Assembly (NCBI GenBank): GCA_032119475.1
Contig: JAUMCA010000054.1
Span: 1-10,533 of the forward strand
From: F1-60-MAGs149 sp032119475
GTDB lineage: Bacteria; Actinomycetota; Thermoleophilia; Gaiellales; F1-60-MAGs149
DNA: 10,533 nt
Reading direction: 5' to 3'
Under the pieces are notes generated by a model. That model did no database searches and was not told the DNA's origin. It worked only from the letters and a program-made list of their open reading frames with translations. Position numbers and translations under genes: made by a program. Position 1 is the stretch's first letter, and each line of letters begins with the position of its first letter. Below are positions 1-6,536 of this stretch, piece after piece.

Positions 1-609
1 TGGCGCTTCCGCGGCGCGCGCAACGGCATGTCGTGCTTCCTCCTGTACCTCGGCACCGACCGTCAGTGGCCCGAGCTGCTGCACCACACGCTGATCGTCG
101 GCGACGGCTACCGCAAGTTCCTCGACGACGTCACCCGGCGCCGGGTGCTGCCCGAGACGCTGTCGCTCTACCTCCACGTGCCCGCGCGGACCGACCCCTC
201 GATGGCGCCGCCCGGCGGCGACTCGCTCGCGGTGCTGCTGCCGGTGCCGAACCTGGCCTCCGGCGACGACTGGCGTGCCATAGCGGACGGATGGCGCGAT
301 AAGGTGCTGGATTACCTGGAGCACGACGCGGGGCTGGAGGGGCTTCGCGGCTCGATCAAGGTGGAGCACCGGATGACGCCGTTGGACTTCGAAGAGCGCT
401 ACGACGCGGACGAGGGCACCGCCTTCTCGACCGAGCCCGTGCTGACGCGCTCGGCCTACTTCCGCCAGCCGAACCGCGATCGCACGGTCGGCGGCCTGTA
501 CCACGTCGGCGCGGGAGCGCACCCGGGGGCGGGTGTGCCCGGCGTGCTGCTGGGCGCCGAGGTCGCCGCCGGGCTCGTGCGCCGCGACCTCGGGATCCCG
601 GTGGCGTGA
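1..609 (+). CDS. crtI: Phytoene desaturase (CrtI family), 3' part only
   Basis: This is the C-terminal 202 residues of a CrtI-type FAD-dependent carotenoid desaturase. The reading frame is open from base 1, so the start lies outside the window; the ATG at 28 is internal. Family hallmarks are visible: a segment like YLGTDRQWPELLHHTL (fragment residues 16-31), RTDPSMAPPG (63-72), GTAFSTEPVLTRSAYFRQPN (139-158), and the FAD-associated motif GAGAHPGAGVPGV (170-182) close to the C-terminus. CrtI enzymes add double bonds to phytoene, or to C30 diapophytoene in related enzymes, at the membrane. The number of desaturation steps and the C30/C40 preference cannot be read from this fragment. The stop overlaps the GTG start of the next gene (crtB) by 4 bases, indicating translational coupling in a carotenoid operon. 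Confidence 0.93.
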   Translation, partial: WRFRGARNGMSCFLLYLGTDRQWPELLHHTLIVGDGYRKFLDDVTRRRVLPETLSLYLHVPARTDPSMAPPGGDSLAVLLPVPNLASGDDWRAIADGWRDKVLDYLEHDAGLEGLRGSIKVEHRMTPLDFEERYDADEGTAFSTEPVLTRSAYFRQPNRDRTVGGLYHVGAGAHPGAGVPGVLLGAEVAAGLVRRDLGIPVA

Positions 610-1445
610 TCCCCACGCGCACCGCCCGCCCGACCGACGCGTACCTCCCCGAGGCCGAGGAGGTGATGCAGAACGTCGCCCGCACCTTCTCGCTCGCCGC
701 CAAGCTGCTGCCCGCCGTCGTCCGGGACGACGTCGTGCTGCTCTACCTCGTCCTGCGCACGCTCGACGACCTCGTGGACGAGCAGAGCCCCGACGCGGCG
801 GACGCCGTCGGCGCCGTCGAGACATGGCTCGTCACCGGCGAGACGACGACCCGCGAGACGGTGATCCTCCAGGACCTCGCGGACCGCCATCCGCTGCCGC
901 GCCCCGCGCTGGCCGCCTTCCTCCAGGGCATGCGCGACGACCTGTCGCCGCCGGACATCGAGACCGAGGCCGACCTCGACCTCTACTGCTACCGCGTGGC
1001 CGGTGCGGTGGGGGAGATGATGGCGTCGATCCTCGGCGTCTGGCACGACGAGGCCTGGAGCGCCGCCCGTGCGCTCGGCAACGCGATGCAGCGCACCAAC
1101 ATCCTCCGCGACGTCGACGAGGACCTCGCCAACGGGCGGGTGTACCTCGCCGACGAGACGCTCGAGCGGTTCGGCATCACCGACCTCGCCGTCCAGGACC
1201 GCACCGAGCTGTACCGGGACCAGATCGCCCGCGCCGACGCCCTCTACGACCAGGGTCTCGCCGGCGTGCCCATGCTCACGCACGGCGGGCGCTCCGTCGC
1301 CGCCGCCGGTGCGATGTACCGCGAGATCCTGCGTCAGATCGAGCGCCGCGGCTACGGGGCCGATCGCTCCCGCGCCGTCGTGTCCGCGCCCCGCAAGGCC
1401 GTCATCGTGGCCAAGGCGTTCACGCGTCCGAAGAGGTGGTCATGA
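606..1445 (+). CDS. crtB: Phytoene/squalene synthase family protein
   Basis: This 279-residue all-helical prenyl synthase condenses two prenyl diphosphates head-to-head, giving phytoene from two GGPP in carotenoid synthesis. Visible motifs are FSLAAKLLP (28-36), the first Asp-rich motif DDLVD (54-58), YCYRVAGAVGEMM (127-139) and the second Asp-rich region MQRTNILRDVDED (161-173) followed by NGRVYL (176-181). The two Asp clusters bind Mg-diphosphate in this family. The sequence before the first motif, YLVLRTLDD, recalls squalene synthases more than the usual CrtB pattern, whereas the second region is CrtB-like. The adjacent crtI favours phytoene, or possibly a C30 analogue. The GTG at 606 was chosen because it overlaps the crtI stop and gives a natural N-terminus. 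Length is slightly below the usual ~300. The stop overlaps the next ATG by 4 bases. Confidence 0.9.
   Translation: MIPTRTARPTDAYLPEAEEVMQNVARTFSLAAKLLPAVVRDDVVLLYLVLRTLDDLVDEQSPDAADAVGAVETWLVTGETTTRETVILQDLADRHPLPRPALAAFLQGMRDDLSPPDIETEADLDLYCYRVAGAVGEMMASILGVWHDEAWSAARALGNAMQRTNILRDVDEDLANGRVYLADETLERFGITDLAVQDRTELYRDQIARADALYDQGLAGVPMLTHGGRSVAAAGAMYREILRQIERRGYGADRSRAVVSAPRKAVIVAKAFTRPKRWS
1432..1436 (+). promoter_or_regulatory. Ribosome binding site for the gene at 1442
   Basis: AGAGG lies five bases before the ATG at 1442, inside the last codons of crtB. It supports the choice of that ATG and coupled translation of the third gene of the operon. Confidence 0.6.
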
Positions 1446-2326
1446 GCCAGCACGCATTCCCCGGCACGGTCGCCACCGTCCGCCGCTCCCTCGAGCGCAC
1501 CTTCGTCGAGGAGGACCCGCGTGACGCCGCGTGGCGGGGCAAGGTCGGCAGCGCCCGCACGTCGGTGCGGGTGGACGTCCTGCCGTCGCCGGGCGACGTC
1601 GCGCAGCCGATGGTCGTCGCGACCGCCGAGGTGCTGCCCGTCCCGCGCTTCACCGGCCCGCTCGCGCAGGCCGTGCTGCTCGAGCACGACGGGTTCGTCC
1701 TCGGCCGGCTGCGCCACGACGGCTCGGCGCTGATCGCCGAGCAGGCGCTGCTCGGCGGCCACACGCTGCACCAGGACGAGATGACGGTCGCGGTCTGGAC
1801 CGCTGGGTGGATCGCCGCCAACGAGGGCGCCCGCCTGCAGATGCGGGTCGGCGGGATGGACCCCGGCGAGCCGCGCGAACCCGACGTCGACGTACGGCGC
1901 GGGGCGGAGGAGCGGGTCGCGGTCGTGCGCGAGCGCGTCGCGCGCCACCTCGAGACCCGTGGCTTCGTCGACGACCCGGTCTGGGGCCTGCACGGCGCCG
2001 CCGGGTCGACGCGCGTGTTCGTCTCGGTGATGCACCACCTCGAGCGATCGACGGCGGTCATCGCCGCTGCGCCCGTCGTGATCGACTGCGACCTGACGGA
2101 CGACCTGGCGCTCGAGGCCTGCGCGATCGCCGCCGAGGAGCCGGTCGGCCGCTTCTCGTACACCGACGAGCGCCGCGAGCTGTGGTTCGAGCACGCGATC
2201 CTCGGTGACGACCTGCAGGAGAGCGAGATCGCCCACGCGATCGACGCCGTCTCGGCCACCGCCGACCGCGTCGACGAGGGGCTCGTCGCGACCCACGGCG
2301 GCCGCCGCTACCTCGACCTGCGCTGA
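1442..2326 (+). CDS. Duplicated YbjN/type III chaperone-like domain protein, function unknown
   Basis: This 294-residue soluble protein has no signal peptide and no membrane segment. It shows an internal duplication: residues about 14-131 and 163-281 share the pattern R..LE..FV..DP.W, a strand-rich middle, then VLGR/VGRF, H..LG..L...E and a closing helix with A...AN/AD...L. This matches the general layout of YbjN/CesT-type (type III secretion chaperone-like) domains, which bind peptides or act as stress-related accessory proteins; the family call is by eye. The ATG at 1442 overlaps the crtB stop as ATGA and has an AGAGG site, so the gene should be co-expressed with crtI and crtB. No catalytic motif is visible. 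A role in carotenoid enzyme assembly or stability is only suggested by position. The sense-strand frame is also open upstream to 533, but there it overlaps crtI/crtB and is not coding. Confidence 0.8.
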   Translation: MSQHAFPGTVATVRRSLERTFVEEDPRDAAWRGKVGSARTSVRVDVLPSPGDVAQPMVVATAEVLPVPRFTGPLAQAVLLEHDGFVLGRLRHDGSALIAEQALLGGHTLHQDEMTVAVWTAGWIAANEGARLQMRVGGMDPGEPREPDVDVRRGAEERVAVVRERVARHLETRGFVDDPVWGLHGAAGSTRVFVSVMHHLERSTAVIAAAPVVIDCDLTDDLALEACAIAAEEPVGRFSYTDERRELWFEHAILGDDLQESEIAHAIDAVSATADRVDEGLVATHGGRRYLDLR

Positions 2327-2333
2327 GCGCCCG

Positions 2334-3110
2334 CTAGGTCGGCGCCTTCGTCGGCTGCAGCTCGAGCGGATCGACGTCGGGGTTGACCTCCATCGCGGTG
2401 GCGCTCGTGGGGCCCTCCTCCGTGTCCGTGACGAACCCGCTCGGGGACACGCAGACGCGCAGATCGCCGACGCCGGCTGAGGTGCCGGTCAGGCACGAGG
2501 CGTCGACGACGCCGCCGGCGCGCGCCTCGACCTCGAGGTTCGCGTCCGCGGCCTCCGTCGCCCGTGCTGCGATCTGGCGGACGCGATCCTCGCCGACGAG
2601 CAGCGCGGCGGTGGCCAGCGCGCTCGACCCGAGGTCGTCGACGTCGCGCTGCCGGCAGCGCGGCTCGTCCGCGCCCTCGGTCACGCAGACCCACGTGATC
2701 GACGCGTCGTCGAGGCGCACGCCGACGCGCACGGTGGTCGTCTCGCGCGTCACCTCGACCACGCCGACGCCGCCTTGGCGGACGATGGCCAGCTCACCGC
2801 GGGCGCCGTCGAGCAGCGTCGCGTAGACCACCTTGCCGTCGGGGTGGAGCGCGGCCAGCGCGAGCAGGCCCTGCGGGTCCGGCGCCGGGAACACGGCCTC
2901 CGTCGGGGAGGCCGGCTCCTCCTCGGCTCCGGTCGTGATGCCCTCGCCGTCGAACGGCGACACGGTGACGGCGTTCGCGCCCGTGGCCGGCGGAGGCGGA
3001 GCGACGGAGGCGCCCGGCGGCGGCTCGTCGCCGCCGCCGCAGGCGCCGAGGGCCAGGGCCATGAGGAGCGCGAGGCCGGCGATGGGCGGGACGCGGCGCA
3101 CGAGCCGCAT
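2334..3110 (-). CDS. Putative secreted lipoprotein, function unknown
   Basis: This 258-residue protein starts with basic residues (MRLVRR) and a hydrophobic stretch (10-23) ending in the lipobox LGAC, with Cys24 as the predicted lipidated residue. A Gly/Pro/Ala-rich linker (about 25-45) follows, then a globular part. Four further cysteines (in TWVCVT, EPRCRQ, DASCLTG and LRVCVS) could form two disulphides outside the membrane. The rest is rich in short beta-like strands and acidic residues, with the end LELQPTKAPT. I do not recognise the family. The start was chosen because the signal peptide begins there; longer upstream frame is antisense to other genes. It diverges from the methyltransferase gene with only 27 bases between start codons, and no TANNNT hexamer was found at leaderless spacing for this strand. 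It converges on the YbjN-like gene with a 7-base gap. Confidence 0.82.
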   Translation of the reverse strand: MRLVRRVPPIAGLALLMALALGACGGGDEPPPGASVAPPPPATGANAVTVSPFDGEGITTGAEEEPASPTEAVFPAPDPQGLLALAALHPDGKVVYATLLDGARGELAIVRQGGVGVVEVTRETTTVRVGVRLDDASITWVCVTEGADEPRCRQRDVDDLGSSALATAALLVGEDRVRQIAARATEAADANLEVEARAGGVVDASCLTGTSAGVGDLRVCVSPSGFVTDTEEGPTSATAMEVNPDVDPLELQPTKAPT

Positions 3111-3124
3111 CGTATCCCGCGGGG

Positions 3125-3130
3125 TAGGCT
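3125..3130 (+). promoter_or_regulatory. -10 hexamer TAGGCT, leaderless spacing
   Basis: TAGGCT fits the actinobacterial TANNNT -10 pattern and ends seven bases before the GTG at 3138. Transcription would begin at or next to the start codon, and this supports the GTG over the ATG at 3153. No convincing -35 was seen. Confidence 0.5.
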
Positions 3131-3137
3131 GCCTCCC

Positions 3138-3968
3138 GTGCACCGGCATGGCATGCAGCATCCGCCCGACCTCGACGCCGCGCTCGATCGCCTCGTCCCG
3201 CGCCCCGACCTCGGCACGCACCGCTGGCGCCATCCCGTCGTGGTCCGCGCGATCTACGCGCCGAGCGCGGCGCAGGCGCTGGCCGCGACGGCACCCGGGC
3301 AGCGCGTCCTCGACGTCGGGGCCGGTGCGGGAACGGTGGCGCGGGAGCTCGCGCTCGCGGGTCGGAGGGTGACGGCCATCGACACCGATCCGGCTGCGTG
3401 CAGCGCCGCGCGCCTGACGCTCGCGGGTACCGACGCGACCGTCGTCGAGGGCTCGTTCGGCTCCGACGCCGCCTTCGCCCCCATGAGCTTCGACGCGATC
3501 CGCTTCGGGCGCATGCTCCACCACGCCGCCGACGTCGATGCCGCGCTGGATGCCGCGCACGCGCTCCTCGTCCCGGGCGGTGCGGTGATCATCGAGGAGT
3601 TCGCGCCGGAGCGCATCGACCGGCGGATCGCGGACTGGCTCGTCGACCGGTGCGCGGCGCTCGCCGCAGACGGCGTGGCCGTCGACGACCCCGTCGAGGA
3701 CGCCGCCGCGTTCCTGGGCGACTGGTCCGCGAAGATCGCGCGCGCCGGGCTCGTGCCGGCCGCGGAGGTCGCCGTGGCCGTGGCGGACCGGTTCGCGGTC
3801 GGGCCTCCCGCCTGGGAGGCCGGCCTCTGGCCCGACGTCGCCAAGCGCATCCACGAGGATGCCGCTGCGGCCGTCTGGACGGCTCGGCTCGAGGCCGACG
3901 AGGCGGCGCGGGTCGCCGCCGGTGCGCTGCCCGCCGTCGTGCTGCGATTGGAGGGGCGCCGTGTCTGA
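3138..3968 (+). CDS. Class I SAM-dependent methyltransferase
   Basis: This 276-residue protein has a Rossmann-type methyltransferase core. Motif I is VLDVGAGAG (57-65), the acidic ribose-binding position is in VTAIDTDP (78-85), a segment FDAIRFGRMLHHAADV (118-133) corresponds to motif IV, and LVPGGAVIIEEF (144-155) to the following strand. This is the UbiE/Methyltransf_11 layout; the substrate cannot be told. A C-terminal helical extension (about 160-276) probably shapes the substrate pocket. GTG 3138 was chosen because a TAGGCT hexamer lies seven bases upstream; ATG 3153 would give 271 residues and is a fair alternative. The gene overlaps the following small gene by 8 bases and is divergent from the lipoprotein gene. 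Confidence 0.87.
   Translation: MHRHGMQHPPDLDAALDRLVPRPDLGTHRWRHPVVVRAIYAPSAAQALAATAPGQRVLDVGAGAGTVARELALAGRRVTAIDTDPAACSAARLTLAGTDATVVEGSFGSDAAFAPMSFDAIRFGRMLHHAADVDAALDAAHALLVPGGAVIIEEFAPERIDRRIADWLVDRCAALAADGVAVDDPVEDAAAFLGDWSAKIARAGLVPAAEVAVAVADRFAVGPPAWEAGLWPDVAKRIHEDAAAAVWTARLEADEAARVAAGALPAVVLRLEGRRV
3950..3954 (+). promoter_or_regulatory. Ribosome binding site for the gene at 3961
   Basis: GGAGG (part of GGAGGGG) lies six bases before the GTG at 3961, within the 3' end of the methyltransferase gene. It supports that GTG as the start of the small downstream protein. Confidence 0.65.
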
Positions 3969-4206
3969 CGCCATCTTCCTCGAGGACATCCAAGCCGCCG
4001 TCCACGCCGCGTTCGAGGAGGGGCGGGAGCCGATGGCCATCCGCCTCCACCCGGCGACCTGCATCCACGTCGCCGACCCCGCGCTCGGCCTCGAGCCGCT
4101 CGGCGCCTCCGAGATGGACGCGGTCGACGGCCTGCCGGTCGAGATCGACCCGCTCGTCGAGGTCGGCGCCGTCGACGTGCGCGAGCGCACGCGCCCCCGC
4201 GACTGA
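3961..4206 (+). CDS. Small hypothetical protein (81 residues)
   Basis: This small acidic protein has no signal peptide, no membrane segment and only one Cys (Cys34). The N-terminus is a likely helix (FLEDIQAAVHAAFEEG, 6-21); the rest looks like short strands, with a notable central segment MAIRLHPATCIHVADP (25-40) and DGLPVEIDPLVEVGAVDVRE (56-75). I do not recognise a family. The start is supported by GGAGG six bases upstream, and the 8-base overlap with the methyltransferase stop indicates coupled translation, so the two proteins may act together. The alternative upstream ATG at 3859 would overlap the methyltransferase by over 100 bases and is unlikely. The stop lies one base from the convergent gluQRS stop. 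Confidence 0.7.
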   Translation: MSDAIFLEDIQAAVHAAFEEGREPMAIRLHPATCIHVADPALGLEPLGASEMDAVDGLPVEIDPLVEVGAVDVRERTRPRD

Positions 4207-4207
4207 G

Positions 4208-5089
4208 CTAGCCGGCGAGTCCCGTGGCCAGCGGGATCAGCGCCTCGATGTCGGCGGGCGAGCCGTCGCCGATGCCGAACATCCCGGCGAGCATGCCGAC
4301 GATGTGCTCCGGGGTCGCACCGTGCTCGCGGTGCTCGCGCAGGGTGACGGCGCCGTGCCGCTTGGCGAGGCGGGCGCCGTCGTCGCCGAGCATCAGCGGC
4401 ACGTGCCCGTAGCGCGGCGGCTCGAGGTCGAGGAGGCGCATGATCACGCGCTGGAAAGCCGCCGACGGCAGCAGGTCCGCGCCGCGCACGACGTCGGTCA
4501 TCTCCGGTTGGCCGTCGTCGACGGCGCAGGCGAGCTGGTAGCCGATCACGCCGTCGGCCCGCACGAGGACGAGATCGCCGGCCGTGGCCGCGACGTCGAT
4601 CGCCACCTCGCCGTGCACGAAGTCCTCGAATCGCTCGACGCCGGCCGGTGGCCTTAGCCGCAGCGCGTGGCGCTCGCCGCCCGCGACGCGCTCGGCCGCC
4701 GCGGCCGGGTCGAGGTCGCGGCACGTGCCCGGGTAGACCGGGTCGCCCTCGCCGTGCGGCGCCGACGCGGCGGCCTTGATCTCGGCGCGGGTGCAGAAGC
4801 ACGGGTACGTCAGCCCGCCGTCGCGCAGTTGCGCGACCGCCGCCTCGTACTGCGGGATCCGCTCGGACTGGTGGATCAGCTCGCCGTCCCACGTCAGGCC
4901 GAGCCAGGCGAGGTCGTCGCGCTGCCGGAACTCCCACTCCTCGCTGCAGCGATCGACGTCCAGATCGTCGATGCGCAGCACGATCTGCCCGGCCGACGCC
5001 CGCGCGTAGAGCCACGCGATGATCGCGGTGCGGATGTTGCCGAGGTGCAGGTCCCCGCTGGGGGTGGGGGCGTAGCGGCCGCAGGGCAT
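4208..5089 (-). CDS. gluQ: Glutamyl-Q tRNA(Asp) synthetase
   Basis: This 293-residue protein is a truncated glutamyl-tRNA synthetase lacking the anticodon-binding domain. The family (GluQRS, YadB) activates glutamate and attaches it to the queuosine base of tRNA(Asp) rather than to the tRNA 3' end. Visible are RYAPTPSGDLHLGN (5-18) with the HIGH-type signature HLGN (15-18), RIDDLDVDR (39-47), a zinc-site pattern with Cys97, Cys99, Tyr119 and Cys123, YQLACAVDD (184-192), TDVVRGADLL (198-207), and the KMSKS-equivalent LAKRHGAVTL (241-250). Length agrees with the family (~290-300). The ATG at 5089 is preceded by GATAAT and six C's, the mirror image of the start of the divergent yciH-like gene. 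The C-terminus faces the 81-residue gene with a one-base gap. Confidence 0.93.
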   Translation of the reverse strand: MPCGRYAPTPSGDLHLGNIRTAIIAWLYARASAGQIVLRIDDLDVDRCSEEWEFRQRDDLAWLGLTWDGELIHQSERIPQYEAAVAQLRDGGLTYPCFCTRAEIKAAASAPHGEGDPVYPGTCRDLDPAAAAERVAGGERHALRLRPPAGVERFEDFVHGEVAIDVAATAGDLVLVRADGVIGYQLACAVDDGQPEMTDVVRGADLLPSAAFQRVIMRLLDLEPPRYGHVPLMLGDDGARLAKRHGAVTLREHREHGATPEHIVGMLAGMFGIGDGSPADIEALIPLATGLAG

Positions 5090-5095
5090 GGGGGG

Positions 5096-5101
5096 ATTAT
5101 C
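5096..5101 (-). promoter_or_regulatory. -10 hexamer GATAAT for gluQ
   Basis: Read on the minus strand, GATAAT is followed by CCCCCC and the ATG at 5089, so the spacing fits a leaderless transcript. The same arrangement occurs in mirror image at 5339-5353. Confidence 0.5.
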
Positions 5102-5104
5102 GGT

Positions 5105-5335
5105 GATGTCGCAAAGGGGTCAGACCGAAGTGCGACATCCCGGTCGGGCTGCGATTCTCGGCGGCCCGGGGATGTCGCAAAGGGGTCAGACCGAAATGCG
5201 ACATCCCGGTCGGCTGCGATTCCCGGCGGCCCGGGGATGTCGCAAAGGGGTCAGACCGAAATGCGACATCCCGGTCGGCTGCGATTACCGGCGGCCCGGG
5301 GATGTCGCATTTCGGTCTGACCCCTTTGCGACATC
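5105..5335. repeat. Array of four REP-like 35-base palindromic cores
   Basis: Three direct copies begin at 5105, 5171 and 5236 and a fourth, inverted, occupies 5301-5335. The 35-base core has 9-base complementary ends (GATGTCGCA and TGCGACATC) around the centre AAGGGGTCAGACCGAAA, which itself contains the palindrome GGTCAGACC. The copies are separated by GC-rich linkers of 31, 30 and 30 bases (5140-5170, 5206-5235, 5271-5300) that are near-identical to each other, so the repeating unit is about 65 bases. The first copy has one base change at 5130, outside the stem. No open frame here is believable as a gene. The design resembles REP/BIME elements, but no associated transposase is in the window. 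Confidence 0.92.
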
Positions 5336-5338
5336 ACC

Positions 5339-5344
5339 GATAAT
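5339..5344 (+). promoter_or_regulatory. -10 hexamer GATAAT for the yciH-like gene
   Basis: GATAAT is followed by six C's and the ATG at 5351, matching leaderless spacing. About 15-17 bases upstream is TCTGACCC, from the inverted repeat core, which could serve as a weak -35. The -35 idea is inference. Confidence 0.5.
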
Positions 5345-5350
5345 CCCCCC

Positions 5351-5692
5351 ATGACCCGCGTCTACTCCACCGAGGACGGCGACCTCCGCCGCGGCGGCGG
5401 CAAGCGCGCGCGGAAGGCGGCGCAGCAGCGGGGTCCCGGTGCGGCGCAGGGGCACCCCGCCGATGGCGTGGTGCGCGTCGAGCGCCGGCGCGGTGGGCGG
5501 GGCGGCGGCTGGGTGACGCTCGTGACCGGGCTACCGGACGATCCGAGGAGTTGGCTGAAGGAGCTCAAGCGCCTCTGCGGCGCGGGCGGTGCGCTGCGCG
5601 ACAACGCGGTCGAGATCCAGGGCGATCACGCCGAGCGGCTGATCGCGGACCTCACCGCCCGCGGACTGCGGGTGCGCCGGGTAGGCGGCTGA
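5351..5692 (+). CDS. yciH: SUI1/eIF1-like translation factor, YciH family
   Basis: This 113-residue protein has a basic, Gly/Arg-rich N-terminal tail (1-50) followed by a SUI1 domain (about 52-113). The domain shows the family pattern WVTLVTGLPDD (54-64), WLKELKRLCGAGGALRD (68-84), VEIQGDHAERLIADL (87-101) and the end GLRVRRVGG (105-113). Bacterial YciH proteins resemble eukaryotic eIF1 and are thought to act at translation initiation, affecting start-site fidelity. Length agrees with the family (E. coli YciH about 108). The ATG at 5351 is the only well-placed start, with GATAAT and CCCCCC directly upstream and no Shine-Dalgarno sequence. It is divergent from gluQ, and its last 41 bases overlap the 3' end of the convergent PHP gene. 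Confidence 0.9.
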   Translation: MTRVYSTEDGDLRRGGGKRARKAAQQRGPGAAQGHPADGVVRVERRRGGRGGGWVTLVTGLPDDPRSWLKELKRLCGAGGALRDNAVEIQGDHAERLIADLTARGLRVRRVGG

Positions 5693-6530
5693 CGAGCGCG
5701 TCGAGGTCGTCGTCGGCGATGCCCGGATCGGCGATCACGCCGAGTTCGCGGAGGCCGCGCGGGTCGGCGTCGCGGTCCAGCGCGTGGAAGTCGGAGCCGA
5801 CCGACACGAGCAGCCCGTGGCGCTGCGCGAGCGCCCGGTAGGCCGCCTGCTGGGCGATGCCCTGATCGCCGCGGTGCACCTCGATCGCCTGCAGGCCGGC
5901 GTCGGCGAGCTCGGCGACGAACGCGTCGAGCGCCGGGTCGTCCAATTCGAGCGAGTACGGGTGCGCGAGCGCCACGATCGCCCCGGCGTCCGCGGCGAGC
6001 GCGACGGCATCGACCGGCAGCACGCGGCCGCTCGGCACGTAGGCCGGGCAGTCGGCGCCGATGTAGCGGGCGAACGCGTCGGGACGCGATGCGGCGTGGC
6101 CGCGGGCGACCAGCGCGTCGGCGATGTGCGGGCGCCCGACGTTGCCACGCGCGGCGGCGCGGACGTCCTCCCAGTCGACCGCGACGCCCTGTGCCTGCAG
6201 GCGGCCGACCACCTCGCGTGCCCGCTCCTCGCGCTCGACCTCCTTGGCGTGCGTCCACGACACGAAGTCCGCGGGAACGGGGTCCGGGAGCCAGGCCAAG
6301 AGGTGGCACTGCGCCGGGTGCTTGGCGGAGATCTCGATGCCCGCGATGACGTGCACGTCGTGGATCAGGCCGGCCGCCCGGGCCTCGTCGACGCCGCGCA
6401 GCGTGTCGTGGTCAGTCAGCGCCAGCACGCGGACGCCGCGCTCCGACGCGAGGGCCACGACCTCCGCCGGCGCGTGCCTGCCGTCCGACGCCGTCGAGTG
6501 GGCGTGCAGGTCGACGGCGGTTCGGGCCAT
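5652..6530 (-). CDS. PHP-domain phosphoesterase (YciV/RNase AM type)
   Basis: This 292-residue PHP metalloenzyme shows the full set of metal ligands by eye: DLHAHSTASDG (7-17), TDHD (39-42), GIEIS (64-68), CHLLAW (75-80), RPHIADAL (133-140), ALAHPYS (187-193) and VGSDFHALD (244-252). The length and the segment RYIGADCPAYVPSGRVLPVDAV (155-176, shown in part: YVPSGRV) match the TrpH/YciV family, whose E. coli member (RNase AM, 293 residues) removes 5' nucleotides from RNA and hydrolyses 3',5'-bisphosphonucleotides. The exact substrate here is inferred. The ATG at 6530 was chosen because the PHP motif begins just after it and TACGCT lies six bases upstream; the frame extends further upstream only as antisense to the divergent gene. 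The 3' end overlaps the yciH-like gene by 41 bases. Confidence 0.88.
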   Translation of the reverse strand: MARTAVDLHAHSTASDGRHAPAEVVALASERGVRVLALTDHDTLRGVDEARAAGLIHDVHVIAGIEISAKHPAQCHLLAWLPDPVPADFVSWTHAKEVEREERAREVVGRLQAQGVAVDWEDVRAAARGNVGRPHIADALVARGHAASRPDAFARYIGADCPAYVPSGRVLPVDAVALAADAGAIVALAHPYSLELDDPALDAFVAELADAGLQAIEVHRGDQGIAQQAAYRALAQRHGLLVSVGSDFHALDRDADPRGLRELGVIADPGIADDDLDALVSRLPGAPAVRGR

Positions 6531-6536
6531 GCCTCC

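Larger units (their letters stand above)
5087..5353. repeat. Long inverted repeat spanning the gluQ/yciH divergent region
   Basis: The 53 bases at 5087-5139 are repeated in inverted orientation at 5301-5353, with one mismatch (position 5130). Each arm runs from the start codon through CCCCCC, GATAAT and ATCACC-type sequence into one 35-base repeat core. Identity ends exactly after the ATG of each flanking gene: the next base outward differs (5086 against 5354). The interior (5140-5300) holds two further core copies and their linkers. On single strands the arms could pair into a very long hairpin. The two flanking genes therefore have mirror-image promoters. Confidence 0.93.

Noticed and set aside
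456..1283. Minus-strand open frame opposite crtI/crtB
   Set aside because: It is antisense to conserved motifs of two recognised enzymes.
1352..2296. Minus-strand open frame opposite the YbjN-like gene
   Set aside because: The plus-strand gene has operon context, a ribosome binding site and an internal duplication. The opposite frame shows none of these.
2334..5015. Minus-strand open frame of 893 residues
   Set aside because: Only its last part (from 3110) is a real gene, the lipoprotein. The rest lies antisense to the methyltransferase and small gene and out of frame with gluQ, with the low-complexity Arg/Ala/Gly composition of a GC-rich shadow frame.
5105..5139. Riboswitch or structured RNA leader
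   Set aside because: Both flanking genes appear leaderless, so the palindromes would lie upstream of transcription and probably act as DNA.
5105..5335. CRISPR array
   Set aside because: The linkers between the repeats are themselves near-identical, one core is inverted, and no cas gene is present.
5088..5354. Small open frames across the repeat array
   Set aside because: They are translations of the tandem repeat and overlap the mapped promoters of two real genes.
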